Assembly: GCA_950295325.1 (NCBI GenBank) | Contig: OX485804.1 | Coordinates: 26,598,001 to 26,662,000, forward strand | DNA: 64,000 nucleotides | DNA from: Polytrichum commune | Taxonomy: Eukaryota > Streptophyta > Polytrichopsida > Polytrichales > Polytrichaceae | Reading direction: 5' to 3' | In this document: positions 33,618 to 44,774 of the stretch, one piece after another | How the letters are laid out: every line of letters begins with the position of its first letter | How positions within the stretch are numbered: position 1 is the stretch's first letter | Notes under the pieces: model-generated | Told to the model about the DNA's origin: nothing | The model's input: only the letters and a program-made list of their open reading frames with translations | Database searches by the model: none | Position numbers and translations under genes: made by a program

Positions 33618-34108
33618 CAGTCCACCCTCTATAAATGTTAGGCTCTAGAGTAAAATTTTCCTAACATTTATAGTGAGTTAACATTGTAACAGTTATAAAG
33701 GGAGCTTTTTGAATGCTTAACAAATATAAATTCATTACAATTATGGAGGGAGAGTTTTGCAAAGTTATCATATATAAAATATGTGTATCAAATCAATCTT
33801 TTATTTTTATAAAACAAAATAAGAATCAATATATCCAGATGAATAATTTGATCACAAAAGTCAAATTTGGTGGCTTTTGCCACTTTGAAAGGTTGTGAGT
33901 CAATGTACGTAATGGATGTCATCACACAATATTGGATGTATTACGTAGGTTAACATTTATAAGTGGCAAATTAACAAAGAGGGGAGTAAATTATTGTTAA
34001 CATTTAACATAGTTAACATTCTAGTTAGCAATATGAGGGGAGTATGATTTTGTTAACAAATATAATGAGTTAATGTTTATAAGTGTAACATTTATCGAGG
34101 GTGGACTA
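33618..34108. mobile_element. pogo/Emigrant-like MITE
   Basis: The 491-bp element has inverted termini CAGTCCACCCTCTATAAATG (left) and the inverse of TAGTCCACCCTCGATAAATG (right), flanked by TA (33616-33617 and 34109-34110). The CAGT...CCTCTATAAAT terminus is the recognised pattern of plant pogo-type (Emigrant/Lemi) elements. The interior is AT-rich with many GTTAACATTTA repeats in both directions. It has no transposase. Confidence 0.8.
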
Positions 34109-34139
34109 TACCATGCATATATTGAATGACTTATGAGCT

Positions 34140-35235
34140 CTAGGCCAATACTAAAGGTATGGGGCTTTGATGTGGGCACTTCCAACTCCCTAGGAATTAT
34201 TGAATGTTGGCTTGAATCAAGAATCATCTCATCCAGTTTACAGTCAAAAATCACACAGAGTGAAAGTTTCAAAATCCAAGTTGAGATGTAAAAGCTACAA
34301 GAGGTTAAAGTCAAAGTGAAGGATTTTCATCTCATGAAGAGCTTGCCTCACTTTTGTCTCAAACAAAACAAAAAAAAAACAACCTAGGGTATTCGGTAAT
34401 CTACTTCATTTAAGAGGGGCTTCTAACATACTTATTGCCAATGGAGATGCCATACTAGCACAGTGACCACATGTGGCAGTACACTTACCCCTAGTAAGTT
34501 ATATTAGCATTTTTGGGTTCTCAATTGATTGTGTTGGACCCACCTTAATTTTCACATATTAAAATCTTGGATACCCAGTGAATGATTAGCATGTGTTATG
34601 GAATGCTATGAATTGCATAGACATCCAATTAAGAAGAATGACCATATTAGGCTCACATGCGTAAAGGTAGACATGTGTTCTTTGAATATTTCTTCTCTAC
34701 ACCCACTTTCTCATAGGATATCAAACATGCAATTAGTGCGAGATAATTAGAAAATTTAAATCAAGCAGCCATGTAGCCGTTTTCCTCATGGCTTATGGAC
34801 CTCATATGAAAATCTTATTAATTATCAATGAAAAGATTCTCCTACTCATATATAGGTCCCCCCAACCCACCCCATAATGTTGACTATTGAACCTAGAATG
34901 ATTAGTATATTTTGAGCCATGTGGTCCAATCTCTCATGAATACATGTTTGTTTGGTGTCTTTTGGGTTATACATTTTTAGATCCACAAACTAGTCACATA
35001 CCACTCATAAATTAGGTGTCCATATTATTGCTATGTGGGATTAACACGTGTTAACCTTAATAGAATAAGTTAGACATGCCTAATTTAACTACCTATCTTA
35101 ATTGGACACCAAAAGGGAAGTTTTCAAAAGAAATTGGACTACAAGCTCAAAATTTGTTGGCCATTCTAAGTTCAATAATCAACATAATTGGGGGGGCCTA
35201 CTTGGTCATTTTATGCTTTCAACACTTTTTGAGTT
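34140..35235. mobile_element. clustered fragments of the TATGTGGGTG MITE family
   Basis: At least two diverged copies, one inverted relative to the other. Shared blocks are GTGGGCACTTCCAACTCC (34172), CCAATTAAGAAGAATGACC (34622), 'TAAATTAGGTGTCC' (about 35010) and TAATTGGACACCAAAAGG (35099). Ends cannot be placed precisely. Confidence 0.5.
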
Positions 35236-35568
35236 TGAAAAATTAGAGAAATTAAATTGGTAGAGCAAAACATTCCATAGATTGTTTCTAAAATTTCTTC
35301 ATCACATTTGCAAATCTAAGAGAATTCCTACGTTTAAAATCCAAGTTGAGAATCATGGCAAGCAACAAAAACTAACCATTTAAAACACCTTCACCGTATC
35401 TCGAGAAGCTCACACAAGAATACTTGGTGTACCTCGAAACCCTAATTGTAAGCGAGACTTGCTCGTTAGCAGGCTTCGGTGTCCGTGCGTGCCTCTTCAC
35501 TGGCTTCGCTTTTCTCTTCCATTTCGTTTGGTCGAATTGTGGTGTGGGGATTGATTGAAGCGAAATCC

Positions 35569-35952
35569 ATGGCGAGCAAGTACATCCCGAAGGATGTAGC
35601 GGGGAAGGCCAAGAGCTTTCTGTCCAAGCTGTTGAAGCCGTGGGAGATTACGGGGCCAACTGCGACTCCGGAGTTTCTGGAGTCAGTGCCTTTGGCGAAG
35701 GATTACAGAAAGATCGCACCGGCTACGATGCCAGTGCGGCCAGCCATACCACATGCGGAGCCAGCCACGGTTTTCGATATTAAGTACCACACTCGCGACA
35801 GGAAGAGGCATTTGGTGCAAACGGTGCAAGAGGTGGAGCCTTCTGCTTTAGCTGCGGAGCTTACGGGCTTACCTCCTACACCTGGCAAGCTCTGGAACAT
35901 GGGAAAGGAATGTCATATGGATGACGAACCCGGAGGTGGATACCAGAAGTGA
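35569..35952 (+). CDS. mitochondrial complex I subunit, B14.5a/NDUFA7-like
   Basis: An intronless 127-residue protein starting MASKYIPKDVAGKAK. It is predicted to be an accessory subunit of NADH:ubiquinone oxidoreductase in the mitochondrial inner membrane. The assignment rests on the plant B14.5a pattern: Pro-rich PATMPVRPAIPHAEPATVF followed by KYHTRDRKRH, comparable to YYCTRDGRRE in animal NDUFA7. There is no cleavable presequence and no membrane helix, as usual for this subunit. The upstream frame extends to 35479 without another ATG, and the chosen ATG (context CCATGG) is the first. The tail DDEPGGGYQK is acidic then polar. A ~263-bp duplication with poly(A)-signal-like AATAAAAT in each copy follows directly. 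The alternative is a lineage-specific mitochondrial protein. Confidence 0.75.
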   Translation: MASKYIPKDVAGKAKSFLSKLLKPWEITGPTATPEFLESVPLAKDYRKIAPATMPVRPAIPHAEPATVFDIKYHTRDRKRHLVQTVQEVEPSALAAELTGLPPTPGKLWNMGKECHMDDEPGGGYQK

Positions 35953-36012
35953 TGATACATGCATCAATTTCATTACATTAGGGTTTGGTTCTTTGTCCTC
36001 TCGATCGGAGCT

Positions 36013-36525
36013 GGTGTAATTTGATCTGAGAAGCAATACAAGCTGCTCTGCTGCGTTGTTAACGTTCTGAAATCCAGGGGTGTCATTTTTCCCGGCTCAT
36101 TCGTAGATTCTAGGAACTTAGGTCATTCAAGGTACACCTGTAATAAAATCGGAGCCGATAAGTCGCTTGCGTGTACTTTTCCTGCACATTGTTGCGAATT
36201 TCTCATCACTTTTGGCAAGCAATTTTGTCTCGGTCAATCTGCAGATACCATATGATGTTTGCATGTAATTTGATCATGTGTTTCAAGTCTGGGAAGCAAT
36301 ACAAGCTGCTCTGCTGCGTTGTTGACATTCTTAAAGCCAGGGGATTTATTTTGGGCCTGGCTTATTTGAAGATTCTAGGAACTGAGGTCATTCAAGGTAC
36401 ACCTGTAATAAAATTGGAGCCAGTATGTCGCTTGCGTGTACTTCTCCTGCTCATTGGCATGAGATTTTCCATCACTTTTAGCAAGCAATTTCTTCTCGGT
36501 CGATCTGCAGGTGCTATTTAGTGTA
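36013..36525. repeat. 263-bp tandem duplication in the 3' flank of the B14.5a-like gene
   Basis: GAAGCAATACAAGCTGCTCT occurs at 36030 and 36293. The two copies stay aligned through GATTCTAGGAACT, GGTACACCTGTAATAAAAT and CGCTTGCGTGTACTT to a CTGCAG. Both contain AATAAAAT, so each could supply a polyadenylation signal. Divergence is about one base in eight. Confidence 0.85.
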
Positions 36526-38705
36526 AGGAAGGAGCTCCTAAGTTCTGTCTCTTTGCAACCTCGACTTATTACGGTTTTGTTTCTGCTTTCCTGTCATGCA
36601 TGCACGGTTTGACTATCTGGACTAGTGACAGACTTGAATCGCATGAAGTTTCATTATTCTCATATATCAGAAGGAGGTTGAGCTGAAGAGTGCAGATCCT
36701 GTGTCATTGGTTTGCGAACAGGGTTAAATCAAGCCTAATTCTACACGTGCACAAGGACTCAGATTTCCATGGACTGAGCTGTTTGAATGGGCTGATACTT
36801 GAGGAGCCATTGCATGCAAATATAGGCTTTTTAAGGGCTTCATTTTAGGCAGCAAATTCTGGTGAGTGCGTGGGGGCTAGTAACAAGGATATTTTTTGTA
36901 TTTTAGAACCCCTTATCTTTCAATGTATGTCATCAACGAAGTAGTATATATGGAGTACAAATAGTGGGGGGACGTGATAGAATGCAAGTATTTTTCTCAA
37001 GCTTCAAACAGCTCGAACTTCAAACAGCTCAGTCCAATGGAATCTGAGTCATGAATCCTCTATACTGAAGTCTGTGACAGATGAAATGAAGGATATTTTT
37101 TATGTGTTCCGGTATTGCAGAACATATCGAACATGCTTATTTTCAACCTCTTTGATTTTAACCAGAGGTACACATAGTTGCTTTTGCAACCTATTGCTCT
37201 AGCATGGTAGTGCCAGTTCAGCCCTTGAACAGGACAATTCCAGGCCTTTATTTCTTTTCTTTCGGTTCAGTTTGTCTTCTTGCATCTACTCATGTTTCCA
37301 GAGACTTTCATGTGGTTGTAAAACGCTTGGACATTGTTTGTGTGTGAGAGAGAGAGAGATCATTCTTGCAGAAAGGGTTGTGTCTGAATGATTTCAAACA
37401 TCTCCTTTAAGGATATGTAGAGACTGTTACTGAGGTGAATGTAGCCAGGAGTTTCAAAATGCCTGTCACAGTACCCAAGTTGACACACCTCTTATAATTA
37501 ATACAGGATTTTAATCAAAAAGGGAAAGAAAGAAAGAAAGAAAGAAAAACTGCTATGGAAAGTTATCTATAGACAACAATTAGAGTTTTACCCAGATAAT
37601 TGAGAGCGCCAGGTTGATTCATAAACAGAAGTTTCACAAGGAACAGGCAGAGGACAGGCAGAGGGTATACTACAAGAGAGGACGTGATATGGATCCCCTA
37701 TGAAACAATCTGGACCTGCACACTCAAATCTGTTCACCAATATCTACTTTGTTTCAGATTTTTTATAAGATGGCCTGACCCTGGAACAAAGTTTTGACCT
37801 TGAGACCTTCATGGAGTTCCTGCCCAATTACAAAGCTGCAATGTCTCTGATCAGGGTTAGATCTCGAAGAAAGCCCTCCTGATCCAGGTTGTCAGTGTAA
37901 GGCCTTGTCCCTCACCTGAAGTGATGACTGCACTGTGGTTGCAAAGTTACATTGTGTGCTTGATGTTGTATGTACACCAACACGCCGTCATTCCTTATAC
38001 TAAATTACTCTTGCAATGCTCTCGATCATCAACTTGGTGAAAATTACATATTAAAAGAGTTGCAAAAGCTCTTTTACTAATTAAGGGCAATGCTGCACAT
38101 AATGTTCACCAACCTGCAGTTACACCGGTTATCATAAATACTGTGGGCCACACTAATAATGAGGAATCAATACTGATAAACCATACTAGTAGAGGAATCC
38201 AAACTAATAGTGAGGAACCCATACTGATAATTCATGCTGATAATCCATACTAATAATAAGGAATTCATAGTGATAATCCACACTAAAGACAATATTGTGG
38301 AGAAATAGGATGTACCCATAGTTGGAGGTCCAAGCAACAAAAGATGATATCTTATTTACACAAACAAACACTCTATCTTGTAGATTATTTATTTCATGCT
38401 CTCTCTGAAGACATCAAACTCGTCACCTTCTCCTTGACCAATTGGTTGTGGTGACCATTTAAAGATCAATTGCGTGTTCTCAAGAAATACAACATTTCCA
38501 ATTATGATGTTTCAATTCTTGGACTTAGGAAGTGATTTATGCTCTTTTCAATTCATAGTCTCAATTCCTTTACATTGATACCTTACCCACACCTATCCTC
38601 AAGAGGACGATGTGTACACTATAAAAGTATGTTGCCAATGACCTTTTGAAAAGAAATGAAAAGAAAAATAAAATCACATTGATGTTTTCATGAATTCTTC
38701 AAAAC
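36526..38705. other. intergenic, no gene recognised
   Basis: Moderately AT-rich, with a GA run (~37347), an AAAG run (~37528) and, at about 38155-38290, four to five irregular copies of a short unit built on ATACTGATAATCCATACTAAT with GAGGAAT. No coding frame or RNA gene is seen. Confidence 0.5.
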
Positions 38706-38778
38706 TGGAGACGCCGGGTATCGATCCCGGTACCTCTCGCATGCAAAGCGAGCGCTCTTCCATTTGAGCTACACCCCC
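38706..38778 (-). tRNA. tRNA-Ala (TGC)
   Basis: The 73-nt cloverleaf on the minus strand has acceptor GGGGGTG with CGTCTCC (three wobble pairs) and discriminator A. The anticodon loop is TTTGCAT (anticodon UGC) on a CTCGC/GCGAG-like stem, and the T-loop is GATCGATAC. The wobble-rich acceptor is slightly weak but pairs throughout. A short TTTT follows the 3' end. Confidence 0.9.
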
Positions 38779-39771
38779 TGTTCGCAGCATGGCACGGGCC
38801 AGTTCGCAACGTGTCACCGCCAACGATGCTCTCGACTGCTTGTGTGATTTTACAAGTCCGTCACAGAAACCAAGTTGTAACAAACCATAGAAGTGGCACT
38901 TACAGGCCCAAACCGTTTAACTTCGGAACAATGTTTTTGGTCCTCCAATCGACTCTAGAAATAACTACTTCGAAAATTCATCGTAAACGCAAATCTCATA
39001 ATTTTGGGGAGAAACTTGATATGATTGGCTGAAACCATCGTATGTTCTTCAAGTGCCCATCTCGGAAAGATCTCCCATGAACACGGGCATGACCTAATAC
39101 ATCCCTACCCAAATTCTTCTAACTTGCTTCTATACCCGTCATTGCCCCTTGCTCTCATTTATGGTTGCTGTTATTCATATTCCAAATACTTTTGGGGCTC
39201 CCCGTGCTCATGAACCCAATTTGAACAACTTGCTTGTATCTGTTGTGCCAAACGACAACAAATTACACAAAAGCATTGTGTCAATATCAGAAATACAGAA
39301 TTTGTTGGACAGGTATTAACCATTTGTTGATGGCAAGTTGACAGTGACCAAATTTCATCAGAAACAATGATGCTTTCACATAAAAGCTGTGATGTAAATG
39401 TACAAAAAACAATGTATGATGATACGCATACACACAAGGAGCTGACCCAATTGTGTGGGATTGAGACAATACTCTTTCCAAATCCCTTGAATGGTCCTTT
39501 TTTTTTGTGAGCTTATTTAACCTACACTTGCCAGTCAGGAGCACTTTCATCACCCACACTGCTTCTTCTTTCCTGATTGGGGTAATGTATCTGATGAGCA
39601 CACCTTGTTGATAACTTCATGGTATACATCTGTGCTAAGCATTTCCCTTTGATGATTTTGAGAAGAAATTTCAGGATATTCCTCTTTCCCCACCGCTTCA
39701 CCAGTGGAGTACAGTGGTAATTGATGTATTTGAATGTAAATGTGTATCACCCCATTGCTAGCAAAACTTCT

Positions 39772-41916
39772 CTACATCATGTCGTCGTCGTCATCATCAT
39801 CATCATCAGCTCCTGCTGCCCCATCCTCAAGGTCACCATTTACATGACCGTCTACATTAGCCTTCCGTTTCTTTGCCCCACTTTTTCGCTTGCTGTCAAG
39901 CTTCTTCGCATCATGATCCTTCCGGAAGCCTACGAGACACAGCAGTACTTTCAGACAACAAAGACTACAACGTGCAAAACGAATCCAATAAATCTCAATT
40001 AAAACAATCTCTGTGGTCCAGGTCCTGTCTTCTACCACTAAAACTTTTAGGATTTCACAAACTGCAAGATTACATAGGCCTTCACCTTTTGCTTATGACC
40101 AAAGCAATGCTGGTCCCCATGATTTGGCACTTCAATTTTTGGGGTCTGAATAGGTAGTTTATTTTTCTCCCTACACTATATGTATTGGATAACGTCAATG
40201 ACTCCTTAACTGCTTTCAAATTCCACTTTGGGCATTATCAGGGGTTTTCAGTAACGGCAATGCTGGACTGCATCAGTACATAGCATGTGGTAATTTGTTA
40301 TAGATGCTCTTCTTGCAAAATTTATTGATTATTTTCTGTTCTACCCCTGAAACAATCAGATCTGCTGAAACCATATGGTCGGCCCATCCCTTAGACACTA
40401 TCGCAAATTGATGTTGGCAAGGATCCTTCCAGAGGAGATCACCTACTCCACTCAGCTATATTTTCCAAGCTAAATGGTGCCCAAAAACAATAGTTGTGTA
40501 AATCATCCATTTCTATATCTTGGATCTTGTGCATCCAAAAACCTACCTACCAACATTCTTTACCCTATGCTCACAACACCAAACTTTGGAACATCAGAAT
40601 GCAACGAGATAAAATTGGTTACCTGCAAGAGCTGCAGTCAAAGGTTCGCAGAACTCTCTGAAATCCAGTTCCTCCACCGCCTTGAGCACATCATCAGCAT
40701 TGATGGTTTGCCGCTTCGACTCTCGACAAATCTCATTAGCTCTGCATATGTCACCATTGACCCTCCCCTTAGTTGGACAGGGAAGAATTAATTGTAAATG
40801 AAGCTTGCATATCCTGAGAAACTTAAAATGTATGTCTATGCATGCCTGCGTATTGATATACACAAGGAATGCATCATCAGATCCAGGCCTCTACACTAAT
40901 CAATAACTAGGAAGGCATGGTATGAAGTAAACTAAGAATGTTTGTGAAGGTGCAGGACTTTATGTGTGAGATGAGCATGCGGCATTGGGCAAAAAATCGT
41001 TTGAGCATAGGAGTTGCTCTAATGCAGCTTTGCAATTGGGTGGGAGAGAGGATTGGCGACAATAGGACGCTGGAGGAAAGGATAACAAGCAGGCGGGGGG
41101 GCGGGTTGTTCCAGTCAAGGGCAAGTAAGAGATCGCCATGTTCTTCGACGACTGCCAACAAAAAAGTTGCAGCTCGCATTGCAACTTCTTACATAGGACA
41201 CACGCGTGCAAAACGCACAACCTTCATTTTCGCGATCCCTCTGGTCAATGCCATTACCAGGACTAAAAAATGGCAAGGGAACGAATGCTCGCCTGCCCCA
41301 CTGGCAGTATATCTGATTCCTGCCGGAACCAGTTGGCCATATGGGTTAAGGCGGCTTCTGCAATTGGGAGGTAGGGAGGATTGGCGATAATAGGATGCTG
41401 GATGATGGAAAAAGGACAACAAACAAGGGGGCAATAGATTCAAGAGCAAGTCAGAGCTCGCCGTGTTCCTCATGAATGCAAACAAAAAAGTTGCAGCTCG
41501 CATTGCAACTTCTTACATAAGACATAAACACACACACAGCCTCCATTTTCTCGATCCCCTGGTCAATGCCATTACCAGGACTCAAAATGGCAAGGGCAGG
41601 AATGCTTGCTTGCTACCGGAAACAGTTGGCTCTATGGGCTAAGGCGGCTTTTGCAATTGGGAGGTAAGGAGAATTGGCGACAATAGGATGATGGATGATA
41701 AGAAATTTCTTACGTTGCGGAGAGGTAGTGGATGAAGATTTTGGCACTTTCGGAGAAGGCAAGGAGGGCGTCTTTGCTGACGGGAACATCTTTCTCCTCG
41801 CCCAAATGCGCCAACGAAAGCTCCTGCAGCTTCGCCTTCACTACACGCTTCACATTGGCCTGCGGTAGGTCCTCGCTCTCCCCCTGCGCCGCACTCCCGC
41901 CCCCTCCTCCTCCCAT
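39772..41916 (-). CDS. DNA polymerase epsilon histone-fold subunit, DPB3/POLE3-like (NF-YB family)
   Basis: A predicted nuclear protein that pairs, through its histone fold, with a DPB4/POLE4 (NF-YC-like) partner in the polymerase epsilon holoenzyme. Three minus-strand exons, 41916-41714, 40741-40623 and 39929-39772, join in frame to 159 residues. A Gly-rich N-terminus leads into the histone fold: LPQANVKRVVKAKLQEL, VSKDALLAFSESAKIFIHYL, then across intron 1 ANEICRESKRQTINADDVL and AVEELDFREFCEPL. Exon 3 is Lys-rich (KKLDSKRKSGAKKRK) and ends in a run of nine Asp before MM. The order and spacing match POLE3 ([21 protein letters not shown]) better than transcriptional NF-YB, though that group is the alternative. 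The ATG at 41916 follows an upstream in-frame ATG at 41976, whose extra residues come from an AAACCC repeat and look untranslated. Intron 1 contains a local tandem duplication. Confidence 0.9.
41031..41700. repeat. tandem duplication within intron 1 of the POLE3-like gene
   Basis: TGCAATTGGG starts units at 41031, 41359 and 41652 (spacings 328 and 293). The first two units share AAAAAAGTTGCAGCTCGCATTG-type, CCATTACCAGGACT and AATGGCAAGGG blocks. The third stops after about 50 bp at the exon 1 donor site. The array abuts the splice donor, so splicing signals lie within repeat sequence. Confidence 0.9.
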
Positions 41917-42636
41917 CCTAAACCCAAACCCAAACCCAAACCAAATCCCAACCGACACGCAATGAATTGCCCACACCGAACTCTCGCCAAACCCTAGCTA
42001 CCTTACTACGAGTCGCTGGTCCTCATGGCGCCAAAAAAATCTCTCTCCCACCATCAACAATCAAAGCAGCCAATGCCTCCTCCGTCCGTCCCTCTCTCCG
42101 ACTCCCTCCAGCACCCCCGCAAGCATCCACCTTGGAGTACTCCAAATATAATAAAACCCAGACAATCCGCACCGGATTAACCCTGCGCATCACCCCAGGT
42201 TGCAGCAATGTCGACAAGAAGGTACCATCCCCTGAGGTACAACAACTGCCAACAAGCCCAAATGGCTCCCAGTGGACGTTCCCACCCAGTTTTTAGTAGG
42301 GAAGGTAGAAAAAAATCAAACAAACACACACACACACCGTTGAGAAAGCAGTAAAGCCCCACAGCTTGTGTGAAGGAGAAGGAAAAAACGAGGGAACGCG
42401 ATGGTGCGGTGAGGCGAGAGAGAGAAGAGAGAGGGGTAAGTTAGGAACTGGAATTAGATGATTATTGGAAGCGTGAGGGTTGCTAAATTGGTGATGAGGA
42501 ATGAGACGAGATGCGATGAGATGAGCGGGAGGAAGCCGGGTGTTGGTGTGATGAGCTCCTACGATTGTTGGTGCAGCAGTTGAGTTAGCTTAGTAGCATT
42601 GCGCGTTGCAGTGGCGGGAGGCAGGCCCAAGCGCCT

Positions 42637-43790
42637 CTCTCTCTCTCTCTCTCTCTCACACACTGTGGAGTACATAACCTGATTGGTCGTTCATCCAAGT
42701 GGAGAGCGCTTTCAAACCCTTTCATGAGCTTTTCTATCCACACGCATAGCATTTCATCCATAATATCATGTCCATGTTCGTGCACGCAGGCTATGCTCCC
42801 ATGAACAACTTGAGAACAGGGATGTCTCATTTCTATAACAACTCCAACTCCTCCTTTTCTTTCTTTCTTTCACACACATTGTGGAGTACGTAACTTGATT
42901 GATCGTTCATCCAAGTGGAGAGCACTTTCAAAACTTTCCATGTGCTTTTCTATCCACACGCATAGCATTTCATCCATGAAATCATGTCTCGTTTCTATAA
43001 CAACTCCAACTCCTCCTTTTCCTTCTTTCTTTCACACACATTGTGGAGTACGTAACTTAATTGGTCGTTCATCCAAGTAGAGAGCACTTTCAAAATCTCC
43101 CATGTGCTTTTCTATCCACACACATAGCATTTCATCCATAGTATCATGTCCATGTTCGTGCACGCCGGCTATGCCCCCATAAACAACTTGAGTACACGGA
43201 TGTCTCATTTCTATATCAACTCCAACTCCTCCTTTTCTTTCTTTCTTTCACACACATTATGGAATACGTAACTTGATTGGTCGTGCATCCAAGTGGAGAG
43301 CACTTTCAAAACTTCCCATGTGCTTTTCTACCCAAACGCATAGCATTTCATCCATAACATCATGTCCATGTTCATGCACATCAGCTATGCCCCTTTAAAC
43401 AACTTAGTAGATACATGTCTCTTTTCTATAACAACTCCAACTCCTCTTTTTCTTTCTTTCTTTCACACACATTGTGGAGTACGTAACTTAATTGGTCGTT
43501 CATCCAAGTGGAGAGCACTTTCAAAACCTCCCATGTGCTTTTCTATCCACACGCATAGCATTTCATCCATAATATCATGTCCGTGTTCATGCATGCGGGC
43601 TATGCCCCCATGAACAACTTGAGCACATGGATGTCTTATTTCTATAGCAACTCCAACTCCTCCTTTTCTTTCTTTCTTTCACAAACATTGTGGAGTACAT
43701 AACTTAATCGGTCGTTCATCCAAGTGGAGAGTATTTCCAAAAGTTATCATGTGCTTTTCATCTGTAATATGTCCCATAGCTTGAATAGGG
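42637..43790. repeat. 216-bp tandem array, about six units
   Basis: GTGGAGTA (or ATGGAATA) marks units at 42665, 42881, 43043, 43259, 43474 and 43690. Spacings are 216, 162, 216, 215 and 216, so one unit has lost 54 bp. Each unit begins with a CTTT/CACACA tract, then GTTCATCCAAGTGGAGAGC, CATGTGCTTTTCTATCC, CATAGCATTTCATCC and CAACTCCAACTCCTCC. Unit-to-unit differences are few. The array lies about 0.7 kb upstream of the POLE3-like start. Confidence 0.95.
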
Positions 43791-44150
43791 GTCTCTCTCT
43801 CTCTCTCTCCCTCCTACGAGAGAGGCCATTCATCTAATTGGGAAGGACTTTCCATGTGCCTTTCTATCCGTACAAAGAGTATTTCATCCCTAACCTCTTG
43901 TTTCCGTCCATAATCGTGTTGGTAATGCACATAAACAATTTTCATAGGTGACTATCTCATCAAAACCAACAAGGGGAGCATATGTCAAGTTGTTGTAGCA
44001 ACGATACATCCATCTACTCAAGTTGTTTATGGGCATAAATAATCTACTCGTGAATGGAAAGACAAGGTTATGGATGGAATGCTCTTTGACTGGATAGAAA
44101 AGCACAAGAGAGTTGTTAGAAGTGCTCTTCGCATGGATGAAAGATGATTA
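43791..44150. repeat. diverged edge of the 216-bp array with an inverted unit
   Basis: 43830-43960 resembles a seventh, decayed unit (CATGTGCCTTTCTATCC, GTATTTCATCC). 43965-44150 contains the same unit in reverse orientation (GGATGGAATGCTCTTTGACTGG, GGATAGAAAAGCACA). The array therefore ends in an inverted pair that could fold back. Confidence 0.75.
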
Positions 44151-44191
44151 TAATTGCACACATGAAAGCTTTTGGTTGCAAAGACAATTAA

Positions 44192-44571
44192 GATATGTGG
44201 GTTGTTATTTGATTACTTTTCTTAGTCAAACCCTTATATTTGATTGGTGTGTGTTTCGGTGAGGATCAAAGAACAAACACCATAGTGACACATATTTTAA
44301 AGAGATTGGAATACACCTTCCCCCAAAAAAAAAGTTAACTACTTCACACTCAATAGGGAACACAATTGGGAGAACCTATGTATTCAACGAAAAAAAACAA
44401 CAAACTTGCGCTTCCAATAATCATAACTAAATCAAGAGAGGTCCGCTTTTCAATCCTAGTTTTGTTGATGCTTCATCATAGCTTTGCTAATGCAACACAA
44501 CTTTTGTTGTGTAAAGCTAAATGGTAAATGTTGGAGAACATGAAAATTGAACCAAATGACACCCACATGCC
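44192..44571 (+). mobile_element. MITE, TATGTGGGTG family, best-bounded copy
   Basis: About 380 bp, starting GATATGTGGGTTGTTATTTG and ending with the inverse of GGCATGTGGGTGTCATTTGG. TTAA lies on both sides (44188-44191 and 44572-44575). Either the target duplication is TTAA, or the inverted repeat is longer by these bases. Internal blocks define the family: TTTGATTGGTGTGTG, TTCGGTGAGGATCAAAGAAC, GCACAATTGGG-like, GCTTCATCATAGCTTTGC and TTGTTGTGTAAAGC. Confidence 0.75.
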
Positions 44572-44642
44572 TTAAACAAACATAGTGCCCACTTTTCTAA
44601 TAATAATGTGGACATGCATATAACTCATAACATTATACATAT

Positions 44643-44774
44643 CCATAGCAGTGTTATGTGGGACTGACAACATTCCACAAAATAATTCTAAATTTTCCCA
44701 CATTCAATCTCTATGTGGGAAATATCTGGGATTGTTTTGTGGAATGTTGTCAATCCCGCATAATGTTGTTATGG
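44643..44774. repeat. 132-bp imperfect palindrome / hairpin
   Basis: Two arms of about 48 nt, starting CCATAGCAGTGTTATG and ending CATAATGTTGTTATGG, pair along most of their length around a ~35-nt loop. The arms share GACAACATTCCACAAAA. It may be a tiny MITE. A transcript would fold into a long hairpin. Confidence 0.75.

Noticed and set aside
41922-41960. AAACCC repeats as interstitial telomere sequence
   Set aside because: The unit is AAACCC rather than the plant telomere unit CCCTAAA, and only about four copies lie in the 5' leader of the POLE3-like gene. A two-unit CCCTAAA at about 17868 is too short to count.
41916-41976. Upstream in-frame ATG at 41976 as start of the POLE3-like protein
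   Set aside because: The added residues include FGFGFGF from the AAACCC repeat and are unlike any POLE3 N-terminus. The MGGGGGG start is preferred, though not proven.
42600-43790. CRISPR-like array
   Set aside because: The units are 216 bp and contiguous with no unique spacers, and the genome is a plant. It is a simple tandem array.
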